Shown here in pieces: positions 24,723-32,723 of a stretch of 64,000 nucleotides of DNA. How positions within the stretch are numbered: position 1 is the first letter of the stretch; each line of letters begins with the position of its first letter. Position numbers and translations under genes: made by a program. Under the pieces are notes generated by a model. That model saw nothing but the letters and a program-made list of their open reading frames with translations, had not been told where the DNA came from and made no database searches. This stretch comes from JAAZBV01 sp964499695 (GTDB taxonomy: Bacteria; Desulfobacterota; DSM-4660; Desulfatiglandales; HGW-15): the NCBI GenBank assembly GCA_964499695.1, contig CAZCMD010000002.1, positions 1 through 64,000 of the forward strand, given 5' to 3'.

Positions 24723-26114
24723 GTGATACATACAAGGGTCGACCGGCTCCTCTCCCTTGAAAAAGGAGAGGATAATATCACAGTAATGGGATGGGTAAGA
24801 ACCAGACGGGACTCAAAGGGAGGATTTTCCTTTATTGAGATTAATGACGGCTCCTGCCTGGGGAATCTCCAGGTTATCGCTGACTCAAACCTGCCTAATT
24901 ACAAAAATGAGATCATTAATCTCCAGACCGGCTGCTCTGTAAAAGTGACAGGGGCAATCGTGCCTTCGCAGGGTAAAGGTCAACACATGGAGATGCAGGC
25001 AAAAAGCATAGAGGTGCTTGGATGGGCAGACCCTGAAACATACCCAATGCAGAAAAAAAGGCACTCATTTGAATTTCTTCGCACTATTGCCCACTTAAGA
25101 CCACGCACAAATACCTTTGGCGCAATAGCCAGGGTCAGAAATGCCATGAGCATGGCTATACACAACTTCTTTCAGGAGAGGGGTTTTCTGTATATACATA
25201 CACCTATCCTTACAGGAAGCGATTGCGAAGGGGCTGGCGACATGTTCCGGGTTACCACATTCGAACTGGATAAAATACCATTTAAAAATGGAAAACCCGA
25301 CTTTGAACAGGACTTTTTTGGCGCTCCCTCTCACCTGACCGTAAGCGGTCAACTTGAGGCAGAGATTTATGCCCTAGCTATGGGTGATGTATATACCTTC
25401 GGCCCTACATTCAGGGCTGAAAATTCCAACACATCCCGCCATCTTGCAGAGTTCTGGATGATTGAACCTGAGATGGCATTCTGTGACCTTGAAGACAATA
25501 TAAAGGTAGCCACGGAGTTTATTAAATATGTATTAAAGTATGTGCTTGAAAACTGCCGCGAAGACATGGATTTTTTTAACAGTTTTATTGATAAGACCAT
25601 TATCGATACACTTGAAGCCATCATAACCAGAGATTTCAGGATACTGACCTATACAGAGGCAGTTAATATTCTTGTCGCATCCGGTGAAACATTTGAGTAC
25701 CCGGTAAAATGGGGAGAGGATCTTCAGGCAGAACATGAAAGATATCTCTGTGAAAAGACCTTTAAATGTCCTGTAGTACTTATAAATTACCCTAAGGATA
25801 TCAAGGCCTTTTACATGAAACTTAATGAAGATAATAAGACAGTAAAGGCCATGGATGTACTATTTCCAAAGCTGGGCGAGATAATAGGCGGAAGCCAGAG
25901 GGAAGAAAATTATGATGTACTCCTTTCAAGGATCAAAGCGACTGGCCTTAACCCTGACGATTACTGGTGGTATCTTGAATTGAGAAAATTCGGTTCAGTA
26001 CCCCACTCGGGTTTTGGTCTTGGGTTTGAACGGTTAATCCAGTTTGTTACAGGCATGGGGAACATCAGGGATGTCATCCCCTTCCCCCGTACACCGGGTA
26101 ATATATCCTTTTAA
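24723..26114 (+). CDS. asnS: Asparaginyl-tRNA synthetase
   Basis: The 463-aa class II aminoacyl-tRNA synthetase has an OB-fold anticodon domain (VMGWVRTRRDSKGGFSFIEI) and catalytic motifs: motif 2 FRAENSNTSRHLAEFWMIEPE (FRAENSNTSRHLAEF here) and motif 3 GFGLGFERLIQFV. The FRAENSNTSRH wording is typical of AsnS rather than AspS. GTG 24723 is preferred as start: GAGGGG lies seven bases upstream and the length matches the 466-aa E. coli enzyme. A TTG at 24699 is an in-frame alternative that would overlap serC. Cytoplasmic; makes Asn-tRNA(Asn). Confidence 0.95.
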   Translation: MIHTRVDRLLSLEKGEDNITVMGWVRTRRDSKGGFSFIEINDGSCLGNLQVIADSNLPNYKNEIINLQTGCSVKVTGAIVPSQGKGQHMEMQAKSIEVLGWADPETYPMQKKRHSFEFLRTIAHLRPRTNTFGAIARVRNAMSMAIHNFFQERGFLYIHTPILTGSDCEGAGDMFRVTTFELDKIPFKNGKPDFEQDFFGAPSHLTVSGQLEAEIYALAMGDVYTFGPTFRAENSNTSRHLAEFWMIEPEMAFCDLEDNIKVATEFIKYVLKYVLENCREDMDFFNSFIDKTIIDTLEAIITRDFRILTYTEAVNILVASGETFEYPVKWGEDLQAEHERYLCEKTFKCPVVLINYPKDIKAFYMKLNEDNKTVKAMDVLFPKLGEIIGGSQREENYDVLLSRIKATGLNPDDYWWYLELRKFGSVPHSGFGLGFERLIQFVTGMGNIRDVIPFPRTPGNISF

Positions 26115-26118
26115 AAGA

Positions 26119-26544
26119 CTATTGATCCATAGAAACCTTTACTTTCTCTTTAATATCTATCACCCTGTCATTGCTGACAGTTTTATCATCCATCTGATAA
26201 ATGACAGCTACAAGGTGTTTGCCTTTTTTGAACCTGTCCACCGGGCTTATTATAAGGGTACCCATACCAAAAGTGGTAAAATCCATCACATCAAAACTAA
26301 GGAGATCCTTTGAACTCAACTCAGAACGATATTCATATATCCCGCTGTACTGGTTATCGTTAAGACGTGAAATAAACATGGGGGTTCCCAGGTGTCTTTC
26401 AGCCTCACCCCTTTTCATACCCAAGAATACCGGTCCCCATTCAGGTGCAGTTGAATTCTTCTTTACATATACCCCTGTTGAACAGGCTGTAAAAAACAGA
26501 GAAATTCCCAGAAAAAAAACAAAAGGGATCAATCTTCTATGCAT
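26119..26544 (-). CDS. Small outer-membrane-type lipoprotein
   Basis: The 141-aa product ends its signal at a lipobox (LFFTAC, Cys 21), so it is a lipoprotein. The mature domain contains FLGMKRGEAERHLGTP, which resembles the SmpA/BamE-like "G-M-s-x-x-e-v-x-x-x-l-G-x-P" pattern found in small outer-membrane assembly lipoproteins. That match is partial. It is convergent with asnS, four bases apart. Nothing in the surroundings points to a specific role. Confidence 0.65.
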   Translation of the reverse strand: MHRRLIPFVFFLGISLFFTACSTGVYVKKNSTAPEWGPVFLGMKRGEAERHLGTPMFISRLNDNQYSGIYEYRSELSSKDLLSFDVMDFTTFGMGTLIISPVDRFKKGKHLVAVIYQMDDKTVSNDRVIDIKEKVKVSMDQ

Positions 26545-26649
26545 TTATGACTTTCTCCTTTATGTTAAAAGATATCCTCTATTAAAATATTCAAATACCA
26601 TGCCAATTAATGGATTGTGTCCATTCGGAAAGAGGCTATTTTTTGATGA

Positions 26650-26736
26650 AGCTTTCAGCATTCAGCTATCAGTTGTAAGCCAAATCTTAGTATTAGATAC
26701 CCTTTGCTGAAAGTTGAACGCTGATAGCTGAGCGCT
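26650..26736. repeat. REP-like imperfect palindromic interspersed repeat, copy 2
   Basis: AGCTTTCAG (26650-26658) with TTCAGCTATCAG faces a right arm GCTGAAAGTTGAACGCTGATAGCTGAGCGCT (written in parts: CTGAAAGTTGAACG and CTGATAGCTGAGCGC). The words match copy 1 at 6211-6281. It lies in the 434-bp gap between the lipoprotein and the flagellar operon; the remainder of that gap carries the sigma-54 promoter. Confidence 0.55.
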
Positions 26737-26923
26737 AAGATCCAAAAAACGATAGTTTTTGGATGCAAGCTAGGTAATATTTGCCGGCCACAGGGAAACT
26801 ACTTCATATCTGACACTCTGACAAAATTTACCATAAATTGACCAGCCTGCTTATTTTATTTATTATTCTTTATTTTCAATATGTTACACACACGAAACAG
26901 GATATCCTGAAGCCAAAAATGAA

Positions 26924-26939
26924 TGGTATGATAATTGCT
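26924..26939 (+). promoter_or_regulatory. Sigma-54-type promoter of the flagellar operon
   Basis: TGGTAT, five bases, then TTGCT matches the sigma-54 consensus TGGCAC-N5-TTGCA, with the essential GG (26925-26926) and GC (26937-26938) exactly ten bases apart. It lies 40 bp upstream of the flgF start (26979), leaving a short leader with GGAGG. Sigma-54 control of middle flagellar genes is common in deltaproteobacteria. Its activator (FlrC/FleQ-like) is not in the window. Confidence 0.7.
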
Positions 26940-26978
26940 AATATCAATCGCAGTAATCATTCTTATGTGGAGGCAGAG

Positions 26979-27692
26979 ATGATAAACGGAATGCTTGAAG
27001 CTTCCAGAGGTTGCATGAAAGAAGAATTCAGGATGGATATAATATCCAGCAACCTTGCAAATATCAATGTTATCGGTTTTAAAAAAGACAGGATTTCCTT
27101 TCAGAATGTCCTTGATAAAACATCCATGTCAGCAAATGCACCTGCTAATATAACAATAAGACCGGATATGGAACAGGGTGACCTTAATTCCACGGGCAAC
27201 GAGCTTGATATTGCCATTACAGGTAAAGGCTTTTTCAAGATCAACACGGAAAACGGCATAAGATATACCAGAAAAGGCAATTTTACCCTTGATCCCGATG
27301 GCACACTCATAACACAGAGTGGCGACAAGGTCATGGGTAAATCAGGCACCATAAAGATTACAGGCAAAAACATAAGTATTGACAGCAAAGGTAATATCCA
27401 GACCGATGATGGTAACATCGGACAACTGGATGTTGTGGATTTTGAAAATTACAAAGGGCTCATCAAGGAAGGGAAAACCCATTTCAAAAACCAGTTGGAT
27501 GAGTCTGAAATTGAGATCCCTGCTGAGAGCATTATATCCCAGGGATACACAGAAATCTCAAATGTTAATGCCGCTGATGAAATGGTCAACATGATTCATT
27601 CATTGAGGGCATTTGAAACATACCAGAAATCCATGAGAACTATTGATGATCTGAATAACCAGGCCATAAACCAGGTTGGCAGATTGAGATAA
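26979..27692 (+). CDS. flgF: Flagellar basal-body rod protein FlgF-like
   Basis: The 237-aa protein starts at ATG 26979, with GGAGG five bases upstream; a longer in-frame start at 26838 would add a hydrophobic stretch foreign to the family and would run through the promoter. It has the rod-protein N terminus (MDIISSNLANINVIGFKKDR) and the C-terminal heptad ISQGYTEISNVNAADEMVNMI typical of FlgF/FlgG (quoted in short parts: ISQGYTEISNVNAADEM). These axial proteins are exported by the flagellar secretion system without a signal peptide. First gene of an operon that continues with flgG 30 bp on. Confidence 0.9.
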   Translation: MINGMLEASRGCMKEEFRMDIISSNLANINVIGFKKDRISFQNVLDKTSMSANAPANITIRPDMEQGDLNSTGNELDIAITGKGFFKINTENGIRYTRKGNFTLDPDGTLITQSGDKVMGKSGTIKITGKNISIDSKGNIQTDDGNIGQLDVVDFENYKGLIKEGKTHFKNQLDESEIEIPAESIISQGYTEISNVNAADEMVNMIHSLRAFETYQKSMRTIDDLNNQAINQVGRLR

Positions 27693-27722
27693 TACCGAAA
27701 ACAAGGAAGAAGGAGAAAAAAA

Positions 27723-28508
27723 ATGATAAGAAGCCTTTGGACATCCGCATCAGGGATGTCAGCACAGAAACTGAATATGGATGTGATCGCACAGAACCTT
27801 GCAAACGTAAATACGAGCGGATTCAAGAAAAGCCGTGCGGATTTTGAAGACCTCCTGTATCAGAACATGAAATCGCCGGGTGCTGACACAAGCTCCGGCG
27901 GACAGATACCCACAGGCATCCAGATCGGTATGGGTACAAGACCTGTATCAGTACAGAAGATATTCACCCAGGGTGATTTCCAGCAGACAGGAAATAATAC
28001 TGATATGGCCATTGAAGGAAGTGGCTTTTTCAAGGTAATAAGCAATGGCGAAGAGGTTTATACCCGTGCCGGCTCTTTTAAACTGGACAATGAAGGATAT
28101 CTTGTAACATCACAGGGTGACAGACTTCAGCCTGAAATATCCATACCTCCAACGGCAGTGACATTCACAGTCGACGGTGGAGGAACCCTTGCTGCCATGG
28201 AAGAAGATGGCAATACTGTTGTAGCTAGCGGGCAGATTACCATATACAACTTTATTAATCCGTCAGGGCTTAAGAGTCTGGGCGGCAACTATTACACTCC
28301 GACACCTGCATCAGGAGAACCCACAGAAGGTAACCCCGGTGTTGATGGCCTTGGCACGCTTGTTCAGGGTTCGCTTGAAATATCAAACGTTGATGTTGTT
28401 GAAGAAATGGTAAATATGATCGCTTGCCAGCGCGCCTATGAAATATCATCGAAATCAATCAGGTCTGCTGATGACATGATGCAGATAGCAAACAATATAA
28501 AGAGATAG
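27723..28508 (+). CDS. flgG: Flagellar distal rod protein FlgG
   Basis: The 261-aa product matches FlgG length (about 260) and signatures: MIRSLWTSASGMSAQKLNMD, then IAQNLANVNTSGFKKSRADF, and the C-terminal LVQGSLEISNVDVVEEMV. FlgG forms the distal rod that passes through the P and L rings. Start preceded by AGGAGAAAAAA. It sits in the standard order after flgF and before flgA. Confidence 0.95.
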   Translation: MIRSLWTSASGMSAQKLNMDVIAQNLANVNTSGFKKSRADFEDLLYQNMKSPGADTSSGGQIPTGIQIGMGTRPVSVQKIFTQGDFQQTGNNTDMAIEGSGFFKVISNGEEVYTRAGSFKLDNEGYLVTSQGDRLQPEISIPPTAVTFTVDGGGTLAAMEEDGNTVVASGQITIYNFINPSGLKSLGGNYYTPTPASGEPTEGNPGVDGLGTLVQGSLEISNVDVVEEMVNMIACQRAYEISSKSIRSADDMMQIANNIKR

Positions 28509-28518
28509 GACAAAGGTT

Positions 28519-29496
28519 ATGATCAGTAATACTTTCAAATCAGTAAAATATCCGTTGACTCTGTTTATTGCATGCATGTTGCTTTCATCCTTATGCTTCT
28601 CACTCGAAATCAAGGTAAAGAATACGGCAAAGATCAATGGTGAAACAGTCTCCCTTGGCGACATCGCCTCTTTCCAGCCATCAGATGATATACGTGTTGA
28701 CAGATTAAAGGCAATAGAAATCTCAGCATCCCCTGCCCCTGATACAATACGCAAGATTGAAAAAGAGTTGATTATGTACAGGGTTGCCGCCCTTATAAAA
28801 GGTGATAGGGATATCACGATTAACATGCCTGAAAGTATTATGGTCGAAAGGGATTCGCAGGTTATCTCAGGCAAAACCCTTGAGAAAATATTCACCAATT
28901 ATGTGCTTGAAAATTCACCCTGGGATCAGGATCAGGTTGTTTTTGAAAATATAAATACACCATCATCCATAGCATTCCCTATGGGAAAGCTGGATTGGGA
29001 AATAACTGAAAAACAGAACAATAATTTCTCAGGAAACCTCTCAATTACCGTAGAGTTTTACCTGGATGGGGAATCACAAAGAAAAATAGTCCTCTCCGGA
29101 AAATTAGGGATTATCAAAGATGTAGTAAAAGCCGCCAGAACCATCAATAAAGGCGAGATCATCTCATCGAAAGATATCATCCTTGTCACGGAAAAGGGAA
29201 AAAACAATAATAAAAACTCGATAACCAGCATTGAGGATATAATAGGGAAAAGGGCAATCAGAAGAATACAGGCTGATCAGCTTATATGTGACAGCATGGT
29301 AATGGTCCCCCCTGCTATCGAAAAGGGAGCACGCATAATGATAAAGGCTGAAAATGATGACCTGATTATAACCGCTTCAGGAAAGGCACTTGAAGAGGGA
29401 GGCCTCGGTGACCAGATAAGGGTTATGAACATAGTGAGTGGCAAGGAAATAATAGCCACAGTAAAAAGATCAGACCTTGTTGTGGTTCAATTCTGA
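28519..29496 (+). CDS. flgA: Flagellar P-ring assembly chaperone FlgA
   Basis: The 325-aa protein has an N-terminal signal (MISNTFKSVKYPLTLFIAC, cleavage near SLCFS) and a C-terminal SAF domain (VVKAARTINKGEIISSKDII..GKRAIRRIQADQLI in parts) as in FlgA, the periplasmic chaperone for FlgI. The N-terminal region is longer than in E. coli FlgA (219 aa), as often seen in deltaproteobacteria. It lies 10 bp after flgG and precedes flgH/flgI, its client. Confidence 0.88.
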   Translation: MISNTFKSVKYPLTLFIACMLLSSLCFSLEIKVKNTAKINGETVSLGDIASFQPSDDIRVDRLKAIEISASPAPDTIRKIEKELIMYRVAALIKGDRDITINMPESIMVERDSQVISGKTLEKIFTNYVLENSPWDQDQVVFENINTPSSIAFPMGKLDWEITEKQNNNFSGNLSITVEFYLDGESQRKIVLSGKLGIIKDVVKAARTINKGEIISSKDIILVTEKGKNNNKNSITSIEDIIGKRAIRRIQADQLICDSMVMVPPAIEKGARIMIKAENDDLIITASGKALEEGGLGDQIRVMNIVSGKEIIATVKRSDLVVVQF

Positions 29497-29546
29497 TTAC
29501 AGGATGCGATAAAGAATAACAACAGGGATATTTTTAGGAGTAAAAA

Positions 29547-30290
29547 ATGGTAAAAGCAACATATAAAATAATACTCATCCTCTGCCTGACAGCATTAGCG
29601 GGCTGTGCATCAAAACAACCTCAGAGGCAGTCAATGATGCCTGCTTCAAATCCATCTTTAAATGCTGTTCCCTATAACAGGGATATTAATAAGAGAGATC
29701 CTGAGTCACTTTCAGATATTTATTCTGATGAAGCTTCAAGGGATTTTTATCAGGACATGCGCGCCTATAAGGTAGGAGACCTTGTTACTGTTAATATTGC
29801 AGAGACATCCGCTGCAAACAAATCAGCATCAACACAGACAGGAAGATCTTCATCCATTGATGCAGGTATAGAGAATATGCTGGGCTGGGAAGGCAAAATT
29901 AAAAATGTCACATCACTTGGTAATGCTGATGCACGTAATGCCTTTAATAATTCAAGCATGCTGAAGGGTTCGCTTTCCAACAGTTTCAATGGCACAGGTC
30001 AGACTTCAAGGGGTGACAGCATGACAGCATCCATAACCGCAAAGGTTATTGATGTCCAGCCAAATGGAAACCTGCTCATAGAGGGGATAAGGGAGATCAG
30101 GGTCAACAGTGAAACACAGGTTATAATACTCTCCGGTTTTATCAGACCGGTGGACATATCACCGGATAATACTGTTCTTTCAAGCTATATAGGTGATGCA
30201 AAAATACAATACCTGGGAACAGGAGCAATAAGTGACAAACAACGTCCGGGCTGGCTGTCAAGGGCAGCAGATATTATATGGCCATTCTAA
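29547..30290 (+). CDS. flgH: Flagellar L-ring lipoprotein FlgH
   Basis: The 247-aa protein has a lipobox (LTALAGC, Cys about 20) and the FlgH core: YKVGDLVTVNIAETSAANKS, ITAKVIDVQPNGNLLIEG and REIRVNSETQVIILSG FIRPVDI. FlgH forms the outer-membrane L ring around the rod. AGGAGTAAAAA precedes the start. flgI begins 11 bp after its stop. Confidence 0.95.
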   Translation: MVKATYKIILILCLTALAGCASKQPQRQSMMPASNPSLNAVPYNRDINKRDPESLSDIYSDEASRDFYQDMRAYKVGDLVTVNIAETSAANKSASTQTGRSSSIDAGIENMLGWEGKIKNVTSLGNADARNAFNNSSMLKGSLSNSFNGTGQTSRGDSMTASITAKVIDVQPNGNLLIEGIREIRVNSETQVIILSGFIRPVDISPDNTVLSSYIGDAKIQYLGTGAISDKQRPGWLSRAADIIWPF

Positions 30291-30301
30291 TGGAGGCAAC
30301 G

Positions 30302-31426
30302 ATGAGACCAGTTAATAAAAACAGGTTTATAAAACTTATTATCCTTACATGCCTTATTATTACAGGATACGCAACATGCGTTTCAGGCGCAAGGATAAAG
30401 GATATCGCATCTTTTAAGGGTGTAAAGAACTACCAGCTTGTGGGGTATGGACTTGTAATCGGTCTGAACGGAACAGGTGATGGCAATTCTACACAGTTTA
30501 CAACACAATCCCTTGCAAATATGATGGAACGTCTTGGAATCCATACCCAGTCTGATAAAATCAAGGTAGACAATGTAGCAGGTGTTATTGTTACGGCAAA
30601 TCTTCCTCCCTTTTCAAAAAAGGGGAGCGCACTTGATGTTCTCGTTTCATCAATTGGCGATGCAAAAAGCCTTCAGGGTGGCACTCTTATAATGACACAA
30701 CTTAAGGGTGTTGATAACAATATATATGCAACAGCTCAGGGAGCACTTCTGGTAGGAGGTTTTGCCTCTTCAGGTGCGGCTGGAGGTGGTGTCCAGAAAA
30801 ATCATCCAACAGTCGCAAGGATACCCGGAGGTGGCCTTATTGTAAGAGAGATAGCCTTTGATTTCAATACACTTCCAGATATAACCATAGCCCTTGACCG
30901 TCCGGATTTTACAACCGCCCTCAGGATGTCTGATGCCATTAATAATACACTCGGGACTGTAAATGCTATTCCTGTGGATGCCGGAACAGTAAAGATTAAT
31001 ATTCCGGAAGCCTATACCGGAAATCATGTAACCCTGGTATCATCACTTGAGCAGATAGAAATACAACCTGATCTTGAGGCCAGAATCGTGCTCTCTGAAA
31101 GAACAGGTACGGTTATAATGGGTGAAAAGGTAATGATTTCTCCTATTGCCATAGCACACGGGAACCTGAGTGTTGAGATCAAGGAAAAAAAGGATGTAAG
31201 TCAGCCTGCTCCATTCTCAGATGGTGAAACAGTTGTTACACCGGATACTGAAGTAAATGTTACAGAAGAAAAAAACAAGCTCCTGCTGGTCAGTCCTGAA
31301 AAGGCAGATATCGGTAGTTTAGTAAAGGCATTGAATGCCATAGGGGTTTCACCTAGAGACCTTATAACAGTATTCCAGGCCATAAAGGCTAGCGGGGCTT
31401 TGCAGGCTGAACTTGAGATTATCTAA
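30302..31426 (+). CDS. flgI: Flagellar P-ring protein FlgI
   Basis: With ATG 30302 (GGAGG seven bases upstream) the product is 374 aa with a signal peptide ending near CVSGA. It has FlgI hallmarks: ARIKDIASFKGVKNYQLVGYGLVIGLNGTGD (short forms IKDIASFKGVKNYQL, GYGLVIGLNGTGD) and VVTPDTEVNVTEEKN and the C-terminal LVKALNAIGVSPRDLI. The in-frame ATG at 30278 would overlap flgH and has no site. FlgI forms the periplasmic P ring with help from FlgA. Confidence 0.95.
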   Translation: MRPVNKNRFIKLIILTCLIITGYATCVSGARIKDIASFKGVKNYQLVGYGLVIGLNGTGDGNSTQFTTQSLANMMERLGIHTQSDKIKVDNVAGVIVTANLPPFSKKGSALDVLVSSIGDAKSLQGGTLIMTQLKGVDNNIYATAQGALLVGGFASSGAAGGGVQKNHPTVARIPGGGLIVREIAFDFNTLPDITIALDRPDFTTALRMSDAINNTLGTVNAIPVDAGTVKINIPEAYTGNHVTLVSSLEQIEIQPDLEARIVLSERTGTVIMGEKVMISPIAIAHGNLSVEIKEKKDVSQPAPFSDGETVVTPDTEVNVTEEKNKLLLVSPEKADIGSLVKALNAIGVSPRDLITVFQAIKASGALQAELEII

Positions 31427-31460
31427 GTTTTAAAAAAGGCAGGCCATAACAGGGAGCATA

Positions 31461-32195
31461 ATGCTAATGAAAGATATATCCATAAAATCAACAGATCAGC
31501 CCTCAGTAATAAAAACTGCTGATCAAAAAGATGCCAAATTAAAAAAGGCCTGCAAAGATTTTGAAGCAATATTTACATATGAGATGCTTAAGAGCATGAG
31601 AAAAAGCATAGAAAAGTGTGATCTCTTTCATGGCGGACAGGCAGAAGAGATATATGAATCAATGCTTGATCAGGAACTCTCGGAAAATATGGCTGGAAAA
31701 GGGAGTAACAGCATAAGCGAGATTTTATATAATCAGTTGAAAGATATTTATCAATTAACCGAAAATGCTGAAACGGTGAGAAGCACTGAAAAAAGCAGAG
31801 AGATCAGCACACGTCCGCTAATGCCTGTGAATGCAGAGGTATCATCATCCTTTGGCTTCAGAAAAGATCCATTTACAGGGAAAAAGAAATTCCATGCAGG
31901 AATGGATATGGCTGCAGATGCGGGTACAGAAGTAAAAGCAGCTATGGCTGGAAGAGTCCAGATGACAGACGATCAGAAAGGATATGGCAAGGTGGTCGTT
32001 CTTGATCATGGACAGGGTTATACAACACTTTATGCACATAATAGCGACATTACGGTAAAAGCCGGTGACTGGGTACAGAAAGGCACAACAATAGCAAAGG
32101 TCGGTTCAACAGGTCGAAGCACAGGTCCTCATCTTCACTTTGAGGTAAGAAAGGACGGGCAGAGGCTTGATCCTGAAAATTTCTTTAAATCATGA
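31461..32195 (+). CDS. flgJ: FlgJ rod-binding domain fused to M23 (LytM) peptidase
   Basis: The 244-aa protein has two parts. Residues 1-95 form the FlgJ rod-binding domain: LKKACKDFEAIFTYEMLKSM and DQELSENMAGKG. Residues 115-240 are an M23 metallopeptidase with the zinc ligands of LytM: H in KFHAGMDMA (H..D) and HLHF near the end. In the enterobacterial FlgJ the second domain is instead a glucosaminidase, so here glycan cleavage is replaced by peptide-stem cleavage. The job is probably the same, opening the cell wall for rod growth. No signal peptide, as in FlgJ, which is exported through the flagellar system. Confidence 0.9.
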   Translation: MLMKDISIKSTDQPSVIKTADQKDAKLKKACKDFEAIFTYEMLKSMRKSIEKCDLFHGGQAEEIYESMLDQELSENMAGKGSNSISEILYNQLKDIYQLTENAETVRSTEKSREISTRPLMPVNAEVSSSFGFRKDPFTGKKKFHAGMDMAADAGTEVKAAMAGRVQMTDDQKGYGKVVVLDHGQGYTTLYAHNSDITVKAGDWVQKGTTIAKVGSTGRSTGPHLHFEVRKDGQRLDPENFFKS

Positions 32196-32265
32196 TGTTA
32201 TGCCGGTGATTAAAGGATATTTCAGAATTTGCATTCTTTTACCGATATATAAGTTAAGGAGCAAT

Positions 32266-32721
32266 ATGGAAAAGGACATAATAAGACTAAAAAATCTATA
32301 CCTTAAAAGGGTATCACTGTATGAAGAGCTGCTTGGTTGTATAAAAAGGGAGAGTGATAACCTTATAAACCAGGACATAAAGGGTATCTGGTCATCTCTC
32401 GATGAAAAAAAGGAGATTTTAGAGGCTATTGAAGAAAATAACATGAGTTTTCCGGGAAATCATGCTGCAAGTCCTGTACCAGCAGATATTTTAAGGAATG
32501 ACAAGGATTTAATAATGGGTTTCAAGAGAAAACTCATGGAGTTAAAACAGGAAATCGGCACAAGGGTCAAAGAAAACATATCATTTATCAATGATACGCT
32601 TTCTTTTATTAACGACGTGTTCAACACCATCACAAATAACGATAAAAAACCTGATATATATGGACGTGACCTGAAAAGAAGAAACGGGACCTCTAACCTT
32701 ATTTACCATAACGAGGTTTAA
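32266..32721 (+). CDS. flgN: FlgN-family flagellar export chaperone
   Basis: The start at 32266 (AAGGAG upstream) gives a 151-aa, helix-rich protein; an earlier in-frame ATG at 32167 would overlap flgJ and add a non-conserved segment. Its long helices (LKNLYLKRVSLYEELLGCIKRE) and position directly before flgK fit FlgN, which keeps FlgK and FlgL unfolded until export. flgM, which usually lies between flgJ and flgN, is not here: only 70 bp separate the two genes. flgK begins 2 bp after this stop. Confidence 0.8.
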   Translation: MEKDIIRLKNLYLKRVSLYEELLGCIKRESDNLINQDIKGIWSSLDEKKEILEAIEENNMSFPGNHAASPVPADILRNDKDLIMGFKRKLMELKQEIGTRVKENISFINDTLSFINDVFNTITNNDKKPDIYGRDLKRRNGTSNLIYHNEV

Positions 32722-32723
32722 AA

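Noticed and set aside
26838..26978. N-terminal extension of flgF with a hydrophobic start
   Set aside because: It would run across the sigma-54 promoter and lacks a ribosome site; the ATG at 26979 has GGAGG.
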